From Conidiobolus incongruus B7586 (Eukaryota > Entomophthoromycota > Entomophthoromycetes > Entomophthorales > Conidiobolaceae), in assembly GCA_000697335.1 (NCBI GenBank), contig JNEM01013317.1:1-19152 (forward strand): a stretch of 19,152 bases of DNA. Direction: 5' to 3'. Shown one piece after another: positions 8,002 to 19,122 of this stretch. The notes under the pieces were generated by a model. It saw only the letters and a program-made list of their open reading frames with translations, ran no database searches and was not told the origin of the DNA. Positions within the stretch are counted from its first letter, which is position 1. Every line of letters starts with the position of its first letter. A program made the translations under genes and the position numbers.

Positions 8002-9156
8002 ATTTTTCATTCGAATTATTGAATATTATGATTTAATATGACATCATAATTTCTTTTCTGATGGGTTATAACTCTAATCAGACATCGCCATTAATCCTGA
8101 TTATTATTATTCAGTTATTATTGCATACAATTAAATATTTTGAATAAAAAATTCAAATATCAAATTTAATATTAATGTCAAGTCATATTATAAAGTTTAT
8201 TCTGAACTATATATATTTTTAAGGTGATTATTTAATATCAGAGATTAAAATTGATTCAAATATTTCACCTTTGCCTAATATAGTAATATCAAGTTTTTAT
8301 TTGTTTGATTTCGAAAATTTAAATTTACAAAAATTTCTCGAGGGTATACTATTAATCATTTATATTTATGATACAATATATTATATTTAGCTTAATCAAT
8401 ACAACATATAATAGTTGATATAGCTTTATCTTTAATATCTATATATTTTTAATATAATTTTCAACTAGCATAATTGAATTTTACATTATTCTTCAATATT
8501 ATTGAGCAACTATAGAAAACCATTTAAACTTGGTTCATCATTGGATCTTATCCATATTTTAAGTTATAATTCAAAAAATGGTATGTTTTCTATTTTGATA
8601 AAACAAAATAATAGCATTTGATAAAAGTTGTTAGATATATTTTTATTAAAATTCGATTTTATTTTGGTTATATATAATGAAACTAGTAAATATTAATTTT
8701 TGTTAGCCATCTAATAATTAACTTGATAAAGTAATACGATATACAACTACGAATCGTATAAAGAAATTCTTCAATAATTGAAATCCAAATTCTATATCTT
8801 TTAAAGCTAAAATAATAATTTTTGGATCAAGCATATATAATAATAATAACAATAATGTGATATATAATGGTTTAAATTGGGTGTCATTTTAATATATTGA
8901 TTTTGTTAAAGTGCCTTAATATTAATAATTTGAAAATTGATGAGGTGTATTAATGATGAATATTTATAGTTTTTAAATATATTCATAAGTCATCAGTAAA
9001 TTGATTTTGTCTTTTACTTCCAATGATTTCGTATATATCTTTCATAATTAATAATGATATACTTCACATGTGTTTAATATAAAGCAGATTTAGCTCAATT
9101 AATTTAGTATTTCAATAATAAATTTAATTATACCAAATGATTGTTGATAGCGTAGC

Positions 9157-9180
9157 ATTCAAGCGCAAGTTGCTTGGAAT
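9157..9180. repeat. Bulged hairpin upstream of SAR1
   Basis: ATTCAAGC (9157-9164) pairs with GCTTGGAAT (9172-9180) with one bulged base and a 7-nt loop. It stands out as a GC-richer patch. Role unknown; it is about 310 nt upstream of the SAR1 start. Confidence 0.35.
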
Positions 9181-9346
9181 AACAATGATAATTTGAAATA
9201 ATATTGAATGAGGCTTTGTATGTTTTTAATTTTATTACCAGATTTTATAAATGATAATAGTTTTAATATTGAGCCAAATCAGTAAAATTTGGATTATATT
9301 AGAATATGATGAGATAATGATTTTAAGTTTAGGGATATGAAGTGGA

Positions 9347-9390
9347 CCAATAGAATTTAAACAATTGGGGTCGAGTGAATTTCATATAAA
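9347..9390 (+). promoter_or_regulatory. SAR1 promoter: CCAAT and TATA candidates
   Basis: CCAAT at 9347-9351 and TATAAA at 9385-9390 (in TTCATATAAATT) lie 141 and 102 nt before the SAR1 ATG, in the usual order and spacing. Between them sits GGTCGAGTGA (9369-9378), a 10-mer that recurs at 13278-13287. The region has several GGGG and CGGGG tracts not seen elsewhere in the spacer. Confidence 0.45.
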
Positions 9391-9491
9391 TTATCGGGGA
9401 AGTCAAGTTGAGGATATTGATTTATTCAACGTAACATCATATTTAAATCAATCAACCACAAAGGAATTGAATAGCTTTTAAATTCATTACA

Positions 9492-10353
9492 ATGTTTATA
9501 ATTAACTGGTTTTGGGATGTTCTATCTTCTTTCGGTCTTGTCAACAAACAGGCCAAAATTCTCTTCTTAGGTTTGGATAATGCTGGCAAAACTACTTTAT
9601 TACACATGTTGAAGAACGACCGTTTGGCCACCCTTCAACCCACTCTCCATCCTAGTAAGTTTTCTACTTTGTATTTATTGAAAATTTTTATCTTATCATC
9701 TATGGTGTATAGCTTCTGAAGAATTAGCTATTGGAAAGGTTAACTTCACCACTTACGATCTTGGTGGCCATCAACAAGGTAAAATTAAATTATCTTTATT
9801 TATTTATTTCTTATTAAATTATTCATTTTTAGCTCGTCGTTTATGGAAAGATTACTTCCCTGAAGTTTCTTGTATTGTATATTTGGTCGATGCTCAAGAC
9901 AGAGAAAGATTTGCTGAATCTAAAGCTGAACTTGATGTAAATTTTTATTATTGTATTATTTTTATTATAAATTTATTTATTTTATTTTTTAGGCTTTACT
10001 CTCAATTGAAGAATTAAGTAAAACTCCTTTCTTAATTTTGGGTAACAAGATTGACGCTCCTGGAGCTGTCTCAGAAGAAGAACTCAGAGCTCACTTAGGT
10101 CTTTACCACACCACTGGAAAGGTAAACAATTTATATATTATTCAAAACTTTTAACTCATTTTTTCAATTTCGTTTAGGGTAAAGTTCCTCTTACCGATGT
10201 TCGTCCTATTGAATTATACATGTGCTCTGTAGTCATGCGTCAAGGTTATGGAGATGGTAATTACAATCATCAATATATTTATATAAAATTTAACTAACGA
10301 AATTAATTTTTAAAAAAATTATAGGTTTCCGCTGGGTCTCTCAATACATTTAG
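9492..10353 (+). CDS. SAR1: Sar1 small GTPase (COPII coat initiator)
   Basis: Six exons, 189 residues: 9492-9654, 9713-9778, 9833-9936, 9993-10121, 10178-10256 and 10325-10353. Introns are 54-68 nt with GTAA donors and TAG acceptors, and every junction keeps the frame. Sar1 in its GTP form inserts its N-terminal helix into the ER membrane and recruits Sec23-Sec24 to start COPII budding. Visible parts: amphipathic hydrophobic N-terminus [17 protein letters not shown]-loop GLDNAGKT at 27-34, switch I around TLHPTSEEL (51-59), DLGGH at 70-74 with the His used in hydrolysis, NKID at 129-132, CSVV at 170-173 for the base-binding loop, and the usual ending WVSQYI. No N-terminal myristoylation Gly, as expected for Sar1 rather than Arf. 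Length is normal (yeast 190). Blocks such as [16 protein letters not shown] and [11 protein letters not shown] are closest in wording to fungal Sar1. Confidence 0.97.
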
Positions 10354-10416
10354 GCTTATTTACAATATCCTTCAATGAACCTATGCACATTGAAAAATAA
10401 GACAAACTTGATCGAT

Positions 10417-10441
10417 CGTTATCACAACTCTATCGATAATG
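10417..10441 (+). repeat. Small hairpin in SAR1 3' UTR
   Basis: CGTTATC (10417-10423) and GATAATG (10435-10441) form a 7-pair stem in RNA, counting one G-U, with an 11-nt loop. It starts 64 nt after the stop. ATCGAT occurs just before the left arm and again in the loop/right arm. It may be a 3'-end or stability element, or chance. Confidence 0.3.
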
Positions 10442-13270
10442 TTTGAATCTAATATATTTTATAAATTTCCCCAATATTGTCTATTTTATTTACACTACAA
10501 TTCACCATTATATATTTTTTTTGAAATTAAATAATATCTTATATTGTCATTCTATTATACTTCTATTCATCACAGTAACTAAAATGATTTTAACTAATCC
10601 TTAAAACTAGCATACTAATTCTATTCAAACTTTTAATCATGTTTTTAACATAATAAGATTAACAGTTAAATGATGCTATATAACAGGTATATTTTAATTG
10701 CAATCAGTTATAATACAGAATTCTTTTTAATACTTCAATAAATCTCTACATTCTGATTATAATCAGTTTTTAAGCATAAATATATGGAGTATTGTTTTAT
10801 AGACTTCAAACTAATAATATTATATAATAATATATTTGAGTTGGTTAATAGATTATGTTATAAATATAAATTTACAATTGTTTATTATCATACTTGAAAC
10901 TATCTTTTTCAAATAAATGTGTCATTTATTCATATTTATTGCAATTAACTTTTGGAAAATAATTGATATTTAGCTTTTATATTACTAATCAGCTGTTAGA
11001 TAATAGCTAAAATTCACAGGAATACTTTGAAATATATGACAATTAAATGAATCAACTAGAAAATATCGATTTATTAAATTCGATACCTTGTTTTAATCAT
11101 GGTTATTCAAAATACTGACTCTTCAAATAATATAATTCATTAATTTTATTTAATCTTGTACTAGTCTTTTAATATTTATTATTGATTTTTAAACTCTAAA
11201 ACAAAATCAAGTAATATTCTATCATTAATATATTCAAAATCAATATTGATATACTATTATACAATCAAATTAATTGTACCAAATGGTTAATATTCTATCA
11301 TTTTCATTTTTGAAATCAAACTATGGAATTTTTTGTATACTATTACCTTTTCAATAGTTAAGTGAGCATTTTCAGCATTTTGTTTGAATAATATTTTATC
11401 AATAATATCTTTCATGTTGATATTATTCAATTTTTTGGATATATATTTGAGATTGCTTTAAATTCTTTTAAATTTACAACAAAAATTTAATTTTAATAAA
11501 CCAATTATTCTAGTAAATCACTTGGGAATTCATTTTTCAATATTCTCAAAATATATTTATTTAAAATATAGCATTTCATCAACTATTTGAAAATTATATG
11601 ATTTCTAAATCATTATCCTTTATTAAGCAATCAATATCTATCAAATTCATTCAGTATTGATAATATTTTGATTATAATTTGAAAATGTTATATTCAAAAA
11701 TTAAATAGTAAAAATACTTTTTCAACTAATAGTATATTACAATAATTTTGAGAATTCAGCTATTTGATCTAAGAATACAGAATACTATCTGAAATCTGCA
11801 TAAAGTCAAAAGTGAAAATATTAAAATATATTAAATAAATATTTAACCAAATTGAGGTAATGCTAATCAAAATAAATATGAAATTCATTAATATACTATA
11901 ATTCGAAGACTATCCTTGTTTTATAAAAATAGCTTTATATTACAATCTTTTGAATTTGGCTTTAATATCAAACAGCTTTGGTTAATAAGTATAGGTGATA
12001 AATTTACCTTTCTATATTACTTTTTGCAGTTCTATTATTGAGTTCTTTATTTTCATTGATATTCAATCTTAACCATTTTTGAAAATATATACTAAATTTC
12101 TAAGATATAGAGAATTATTCAAATATAAGCATATATCAAAGCTTTAAACTTTTTCTATTTATTATAAGTTATATCAATTTAAGCATATTAACTGTCATCA
12201 AAAATAATATATTTAAAGATTTTGACGCTATTTTGAATATCAATGATAAATTTAAAAAAATTACATGATCACATATTTATATTAAATGCCAATAATAAAG
12301 CACCAACAAAGAAAAAAATTATTTGTTTTTTAATTAACTTCTATCATATTAAACGATGTTTTCAGACATTTTCTCATGTAATTATAGTATTTTTCGGGGT
12401 TAGGTATTAACTTTACTCAGATAATGTCAACAATAGTTGAATAAATAAGATATTTTGAGTCATAATCACATGAAAGAATCTTTATTCAGATATCACCAAA
12501 TATAATTTTTTGATATAATAATTTCCAATTGCATTAATCTTCAAAATTGAATTTTATTAATTGAATATTGATGTGTATCAGTCCAACTCGACATAATTAT
12601 TTGTCTATGCAATGAATTATTGATATTTTCTGACATAGCTATGATATTAGATTCAATAGCAGAAATATTCTTTCATCCAGATACTTTTACACTTATCATC
12701 AAAATAGCATCACATTAAGTGAAAATTGAGTTTATATTTAACCGCTTAATATAATAAATCAATAAGATTGAGTACTCTTAATTATAAAGTTCGAAGTTTT
12801 ATAATTTAATAAATTTCAAACATCATTTGTTTGTATTATTAAGGTTTGTTTCCATAATATTCACCAAATAGTGAACATATTTGGAAATTTGATTTGAAAA
12901 CTTCCATCATTATATTATTGATAATTCAGTTAAATAATCATGAATTCAAGTGTAATAAATTAAACTTTTGATTAGTATGAAAATTGAACCATCAAATTTT
13001 TACTAAATTGAATCTGATATTATAAGTATATGTGGAATTGATTAATACTGTGATATTACTATTTTAGTATGCTTGTAATAATAAGTTTTTTAAATAAATA
13101 TATATTACACCTCATATTACACATAATTCATAATTATTAATGATTATTGATATAACATAAATACAAAATTTTGCAGAATTATTATTTATAATATTAGGTA
13201 AATTATTTATTTTAATTATTTTCCCAATATGTAATATATAAATTAGTTTTTAATTATTATAATTATTATA

Positions 13271-13313
13271 AGGGATAGGTCGAGTGATCATAATTTAAAT
13301 TACACTCCTTGTT
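13271..13313. other. Promoter-like patch without a gene
   Basis: AGGGATA at 13271-13277 is followed directly by GGTCGAGTGA at 13278-13287. The same two words occur in that order, further apart, in the SAR1 promoter (9331-9337 and 9369-9378). GAGTG then pairs with CACTC at about 13303-13307. No coding region follows within 1.2 kb. It may mark an unseen RNA gene or a decayed promoter. Confidence 0.25.
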
Positions 13314-14278
13314 TCCAATAAATTAGTACAAATATTCTCAAATATAAGCGCAAATGAATAGCCTATTTTTAGCGAAAATTTATTAAAATATCTTTTTTTT
13401 ATGCTCATGCATGTTTTTTAGACTAATCACACTAATATTTTGCTAACACTCTATACTCTTCATCAAATAATAAACCAATTCAAAATGATATCATATAAAT
13501 TTCAATATGAAAATATAAGTGAATAAAGAATTATAAGATGAACTAATATCAACATATATAAATTTAAAGTTGCTGATATTATATAATAAACCGTTTAATG
13601 ATTTTACACAAATTTTGAATTTAAATCAATAATGCTTCTCTTTGACTATGGTTAATAATAGTAATTATATTCTCACTAAAAGTTATTAAATCAGAACTGA
13701 TTATGGATTCATAATGAATTAGATTTCAAGTAATTCAACAAATTTATTTAAATGGAGTATAAAAAATAGATTTTAATTAATAGATTGTTAAATATAAAAT
13801 AAATATAGGGATGCATATTGTTAATATAGCTATTTATGATTCTTATAATTTTATATAAATGCACTGTTTTCTTTGTTATGATATTGAAATATGAAGTCTT
13901 TTGTTTTTCAATTTTTATCATTGATTACTTTAATATAACTAAGTCCAATTAAAATATAGAAATAAAAACATTAATAATAAAAGTTATATTTGATCTGATA
14001 GTTGATTAAAATTTATTCAGGATTTGAAGTGAATTGAAACAAACATTAATGTTTTAATTATTTCAAATCTTTGTTAGCTTTGAGATTTGCTCATATTTAC
14101 AATCAATTAATATAATCGAAGATGATTGGATTGATAAAATGGATGACATCACATTTTATTGGTCATAAAACATAGTTCCTATTAGGCTAATATTGTATAA
14201 AAAACAAGTAAAGTCCAACTTCATAGTATGGTGGAAATTCGGTATCAAATGAAGCTTCATCTAACTTTATGAACTAAA

Positions 14279-14288
14279 AATCCCAAAT
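14279..14288 (+). promoter_or_regulatory. Variant AATCCCAAAT motif
   Basis: AATCCCAAAT shares the first seven bases and orientation of the AATCCCATAA decamer seen before the minus-strand genes. It lies 228 nt upstream of the F-box gene ATG. Match is partial, so this is tentative. Confidence 0.2.
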
Positions 14289-14372
14289 TAATCAAAAATC
14301 ACTTTACCTCCTCTATTATCATTCATTCTTAATCACTATTCTTCAGATCCTAGTATTATATTTCAAAAGCAG

Positions 14373-14379
14373 TATATAA
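14373..14379 (+). promoter_or_regulatory. TATA box of the F-box gene
   Basis: TATATAA in GTATATAAGTGG lies 137 nt upstream of the ATG. It sits in a locally GC-richer stretch, which makes it the most convincing TATA box in the window. Transcription would start near 14400-14410, leaving a leader of about 110 nt that begins T-rich. Confidence 0.55.
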
Positions 14380-14453
14380 GTGGCGGTATTGTGGTGTTGT
14401 TATTTGTATATTTGTTTTTTACTTTTTCCAACAATATTTTGATCATTAACTTA

Positions 14454-14468
14454 ATGATTTCCTATTGA
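14454..14468 (+). promoter_or_regulatory. Upstream ORF (MISY) in a TGATTTCCT repeat leader
   Basis: An ATG at 14454 opens a four-codon frame (ATG ATT TCC TAT) ending in TGA, 47 nt before the main ATG at 14516. It should be in the transcript if initiation follows the TATA box at 14373. It lies in three degenerate repeats, TGATTTCCTAT, TGATTTCCTTT and TGATTCCTTA (14455-14485). Small upstream ORFs often reduce or condition translation; whether this one does is unknown. Confidence 0.4.
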
Positions 14469-14515
14469 TTTCCTTTTGATTCCTTAACTATTCAAATTAT
14501 TCCTTCTTATACATT

Positions 14516-16125
14516 ATGAGCTCTCCTTCAGTAAAATCACAAAATAGTAATTCTTATCATCCTAGCCCTCTTTCTGATAATGGTACTTCAAAAAGATACA
14601 GCTTTAATCCTGCTTTAAACCCTCGCCCATTATCTATAATTGAAAGCTCAACTATGACAAATTCACCAAGGTTGAGAGCAATAACGATAGGCTCTCGTCC
14701 TTCTCCCAATATTTCTGCAATACTTAGTGCAGCTAACAAAAAACCTAACGTCACTGCTAGAAGGCATATTTCACCAATTCCTCAAATTGAAGATGAAAAC
14801 ACAATTCAACAAACACCTACTCCGCCTCAATCGCCTCAGCCTCATATTGCTAACAATTCATTTATGCATCGTACCACCTCAAGGACTACTAGAGCACCTC
14901 CTCCCTTACCACCTAGTTCTTCAACGCGGCCAAACTTAAGTCCACTTAATAGAGCTTCTCTTGGGCCTGCATCTACATCACAGGTCCAAGTTCCCCGTCC
15001 AATTAATATGATCAATCGACTTGCACCAATTCGACGACCAACATCGGAATCGGTATCTAGTGTATCTCCCCCTGCTTCCCCTAACCGTACCAATAGCGTC
15101 TTTTCAGCCTTCTCAAGAAACCTAAGCCCGAATCAAAATTCACTTTTGAGACGACCAATGGTAGAGCCCCAAGAAATTGCTGTTGCAAATAGATGTCTTA
15201 CAAAAATGTTAGTCTCTTCCCAAATTCCTCCTGCCCCAAGGAGGATTCGTTCACTTACCCCCAAAATGATCGCATCTTCAATTCCAAAAAAACCAGCAAA
15301 AAAACAACCTCCTACTGGCACTTGTTATATCAATGAATTACCATCAGACTTATTAGAAATAATCTTTAGCAACTTAAAAGTCGACGAAATTTTAGATTGT
15401 TCTCTAGTTTGTAGCTCATGGATCAAACCAGCACGCGCTGCATACCTTAATGTTAAAAAGAGCTTCCCATATGCTGGATCTTCCATGTTGAAAGCACTTC
15501 GTGCAAATCTAGATAAAACCCAGATATCAACCAACCGTATCTCCGACTTGAGAGATAATATTCAAGCACTATCTGAAGAATATTGTCAATCAAATCCTGA
15601 AACATATACAGGTAAATACCTCAAAATTGTCAATTTAAGTATTGAGTTTATTAATCATAATTATTAGCTTTCCATCCTCTTGATCCAGTTGATTTAACAT
15701 TCAATCTATTCTGGTTCTTCCTCATCGTTGATCATGAACTTCGTAGTCCTACGACAAGAGGTCGTATCACTTCAAGCCATTTCATCCGTACTATTAGAGT
15801 AGCATATCCCAAGCAACTTGTTGATAAAGCTGCACTAAAAGCAATCTATGAAGATATCAAGAAGAATCCTCTCATACTTCGAACCACCCCTGATATTCCC
15901 GAAGCTTCAGAGCTTCCAACCATACCGCCTGCCTCCCCTATATCCGCATCATCTGGCTCCAGTCCTAACAACCTCTCCGAGCCTATTCGCAAATGGTGGC
16001 GCAAAATTCGACGACAATCATCAGACAATCACTCAGATAATAGGATTAATTATGACCCTAATATTCCCTTCAGGAACCTTGATGATACTACCCAACACAG
16101 ACCTCCTCCTCGCATTGCCCTCTAA
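14516..16125 (+). CDS. F-box protein with long Ser/Pro-rich N-terminus
   Basis: Two exons, 14516-15611 and 15668-16125, encode 517 residues. The 56-nt intron (GTAAAT...TTATTAG) splits codon 366 after its first base. It must be removed because its sequence is AT-rich, has a stop, and the frame beyond it stays open for 151 codons of clear coding composition. Residues 1-265 are Ser/Pro/Thr/Arg-rich and look disordered, with many S-P and T-P pairs (possible CDK/MAPK targets) and a PPPLPPSSS stretch. The F-box is at about 271-315 (YINELPSDLLEIIFSNL, then CSLVCSSWIKPARAAYL), which would bind Skp1 in an SCF ubiquitin ligase. Residues 316-450 are probably helical, including FHPLDPVDLTFNLFWFFLVD. I recognise no LRR, WD40 or Kelch repeats, so the substrate domain is unassigned. 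The tail has a basic WWRKIRRQ patch then PPPRIAL. Start is the first ATG after the TATA box other than the short upstream ORF. Confidence 0.88.
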
Positions 16126-16186
16126 ATATTCATTTTTAACCCTTGTATTCATAATATAACCTGTGTAGAAATTATTTATCATGTTA

Positions 16187-16197
16187 AATAAAATAAA
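16187..16197 (+). terminator. Overlapping AATAAA poly(A) signals
   Basis: AATAAA at 16187-16192 and again at 16192-16197 share one base, 62 nt after the F-box stop codon. Placement is typical for a short fungal 3' UTR. Confidence 0.5.
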
Positions 16198-17289
16198 CCA
16201 CATTATAAATTTTATCAGCACATGATTTCATTATATTATAATATTGTGAACAGGTATAAGTATATTTTAATCACAATAATAATTTATGTTTATCAACATT
16301 ATACTAACTGAATCTTTCAATATTTTATATTCAAAGAATTTTAATAATACTATTTGTTATATTAATTTATTTTTTATTCATATTATGAGATAATTTAGTT
16401 TTAATTCATTTAATATTTTTAATATAAACTCAGTTAATTAAATTATTAATTTTATTTTGTAATTAATATCTATGATTAAATTAGATTAAAATTGAAGTAA
16501 ATATTACTCTAAATAATATCAATGTTATTAATATTAAATGAATAATATATGATATAATAATAATAGTACTCAATACTCTCTATTAGTATTTTAGCAGTGT
16601 TTTTAACATTTATTTCATTTAATTGTACCATTTTACTACAAAAACTTAATTTTACAAATGTATTCCAATATTACTATATTAGGTCATAACTCATTTATTG
16701 AGTTTGTTGAGGATCGATACTAGTATTAATTATATACAAATAATGACTGAAAGTATATAATATTGGAAAAAATTTTATTTTGGAAAATAATAACTTTTAT
16801 TAAGATTATATTTTGTTCATAATATATGAATAAACATAGTTTAACAGAATATTATTAATTTATCAAGTAAATTATAATTAAATAATAGTTAAATTACACG
16901 GTATCAATCAAAGTATTTTACTAACATTATTAATTTAATAATAAGCTTTTTTCTATAGTGAAAATATAATAATTAGTTATTTTCTTCTCTTATTCATCTG
17001 AGATGATATTAACATCACATTATTACTATTTTAAACTTAGGATTAATTCAAAGAATCATATTTATTTAATTATCACTTATTTATCATGATCACCATGTAA
17101 TGATTATAGCATACAATAATCTTTCCAAGAACTTTCAAACAGTTTATCTTATATTTACCTTACATTGATTAAAAATACTTAATTTTAATCTAAATAGTTA
17201 ATCTCTATATTGTAAATTCACATATTTATGTATTATTTTTATAACTTTTCTCAATTCATTGATATCATTACAATATCAAATATTAATCC

Positions 17290-17313
17290 AAAAAAAAATT
17301 TTTTTTTAAAAAA
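17290..17313. repeat. A9T9A6 homopolymer palindrome
   Basis: Nine A (17290-17298), nine T (17299-17307), then six A. A perfect 18-bp A/T palindrome; tracts like this bend or stiffen DNA and exclude nucleosomes. Confidence 0.85.
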
Positions 17314-17369
17314 TATTATGAAGTAATGCGAAATATTAAATTAATAAGCATTATTTCTATCTTTTTGAT

Positions 17370-17393
17370 AAAATATAAAATATAAAATATAAA
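17370..17393. repeat. AAAATAT 7-bp tandem repeat
   Basis: Three exact units of AAAATAT (17370-17390) plus a partial fourth. A second 7-bp array of a different unit lies at 18254-18278. Confidence 0.85.
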
Positions 17394-17412
17394 TTATTAT
17401 CAAATTTAATCA

Positions 17413-17605
17413 TAAATAATAAAGATAGTACAATTGAAATACTTGGCAATAATTCATTCCGAATATACTCGGGTACTGCCCCAACATCGGAGATAGTACC
17501 TTAATTCAACCTATTGTTTTTGTATAATGACTTGGCTTTGCCTCAATTGTATTATTAAAGCTCAACTTTGTTGCTATTCCATTCTTTCAATAGCATATCT
17601 TCGTA
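17413..17605 (-). pseudogene. Possible gene relic or unresolved exons
   Basis: This stretch is clearly less AT-rich than its surroundings. On the minus strand it gives several protein-like pieces in more than one frame, for example YEDMLLKEWNSNKVEL just after a TTTACACAG acceptor-like site, and VLSPMLGQYPSIF further on. No single frame stays open, no family is recognised, and the interruptions argue for decay. A further piece at 17953-17897 (ETNKQRLLVENRMKRELAK) ends exactly at a GTATGT donor-like site. It could be exons of a weakly assembled real gene, a decayed gene, or a repeat with chance coding look. Confidence 0.2.
17472..17573 (+). repeat. Cluster of small hairpins
   Basis: GGTACT (17472-17477) pairs with AGTACC (17495-17500) around 17 nt. 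GGC-TTT-GCC follows at 17534-17542 and CAAC-TTT-GTTG at 17563-17573, two short hairpins with the same TTT loop. GATAGTAC also repeats at 17424-17431 and 17492-17499. The pattern looks like a small dispersed repeat, but no other copy was seen in the window. Confidence 0.35.
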
Positions 17606-18253
17606 ACTGTGTAAATAACTTTAAATCACAAATTAATATGTAAATCTAAAATTTTATAAATATTCGAATTGGGATCCATTTAGAATAAATTACTGTTTTA
17701 ATACCCATTTTACATTGATATATTGTTATAACTATGAATTTTTATTACAACATACTGTTAGTTACCAAAAATCTTACAATAATATATAATCATTAAATAG
17801 CTTTTATCACTTTAGAATTATAACTACATTAAATTATCTATATAATTTTACTCTAATAAAATGTTTTGAAATATTATTCACACTATTTACACATACCTTG
17901 GCTAATTCTCTTTTCATTCTATTCTCTACCAATAATCGCTGCTTATTAGTTTCTCAAGGATTATAAGTACTTTTTTAATTTCTCTGATAGCTATTTTTTC
18001 AAGTTAGTTATCCAATTTGATTACTTTTTTTTAAAAATTTTTATTTTATTTTTTGATTATCTCTTAATATTATAAAAATTATTCAAAACAGAATCATTAT
18101 AAGTATAAATATATAATTATAATTATCAACATTTTGATATGGTATGATTCTTTTTATTTAACACGTCCTTATTTATAATTACAATTAGAAAAAATTATCA
18201 TTGGAAATATGTTTTGAAAATTTTACATTATTTGTGTTTACAATATTTAAAAT

Positions 18254-18278
18254 ATTAAGAATTAAGAATTAAGAATTA
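18254..18278. repeat. ATTAAGA 7-bp tandem repeat
   Basis: Three exact units of ATTAAGA and a four-base partial, a micro/minisatellite of no visible function. Confidence 0.9.
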
Positions 18279-19108
18279 TATACAATCCTATTCCATGGAT
18301 ATAATAGTATTACTAAATTAAGTTTATACTAAAACTTTGAAAATGTCGATTTGATCACTTACAATAAATTAATCGAAATTTCTTCAAATATATATTATTT
18401 GGCAAAATCGCGAAATAGTCTCAGATATATTTAACATACAATATTATAAAATTACTTTTATATTAATTCCATCGTAATTCACTTAATATTTTACTGACCA
18501 AGATAACATTCTTTTTCAATTAATTTTAATCAATTTTTCAATATCAATTATCAAATATCCTTATGATTTGAATAAAATTATTATATATGGAAAAATTGAT
18601 AAAATAATGGTTAATTTTAAAAATATAATTAATATTTGTTAAGATTATGTTATTTTTCAAAATTATATTAATATTATATAATAATTTTATTTTTATATAA
18701 TGTAACTACAACCACAAATGAATTTTGAATCCAATATTAAATATTGATATTGATATTATATTCATCTAACTTTATTATTAAAATCATAATTAACATAAAT
18801 ATTACTTTGGAAATAAAATATTAATAAATTTTTAATTATTGGTTTTTCAAAAATATAATAGGCTTTAGAATTTTAACTTATATTTATAATTAATAAAAGA
18901 ACTTTAGTTTTAAGTAATTTATATATGTTTATTTATATATATCCATTTATAATAAATTTTTACTAGAAAACTTTAATTTAAAAATTTGATATTATTATCT
19001 TAAATTTAAAATAATAGGAAATTTTTTAGTTTTTGACTTTTCAAATATATTATTAGTTTAAAATAAATAAATATATATAAAGCTAATAGGAAATTATATA
19101 TTTTTAAA

Positions 19109-19122
19109 ATATATATATATAT
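19109..19122. repeat. TA dinucleotide microsatellite
   Basis: Fourteen bases of alternating A and T near the right edge, in nearly pure A/T surroundings. Confidence 0.85.

Larger units (their letters stand above)
7782..9491. other. 1.7 kb divergent spacer
   Basis: This spacer separates two genes transcribed away from each other, so it holds both promoters: the zinc-finger gene's elements at 7856-8001 and SAR1's at 9347-9390. Between about 8100 and 9100 I see only AT-rich DNA, with no coding stretch, RNA gene or repeat of note. A small bulged hairpin lies at 9157-9180. Confidence 0.6.
10354..14515. other. 4.2 kb AT-rich spacer
   Basis: The first 100 bases are the probable SAR1 3' UTR. From about 10450 to 13250 I find no open frame of note, no tRNA box pattern and no long repeat. 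A less AT-rich patch at 13270-13480 carries the 10-mer shared with the SAR1 promoter. From 14150 to 14515 composition rises again and the F-box gene's promoter begins. The large empty spacer suggests a bloated, low-GC genome rather than a compact one. Confidence 0.6.

Noticed and set aside
13278-13310. Possible tRNA-like B box near GGTCGAGTGATC
   Set aside because: It does not match GGTTCRANYCC, no A box or acceptor stem could be paired around it, and no cloverleaf could be drawn.
15848-16159. Plus-strand 103-codon frame overlapping the end of the F-box gene
   Set aside because: It is out of frame with exon 2, whose own frame is open from the acceptor to the stop at 16123-16125 and gives the coherent continuation of the protein.
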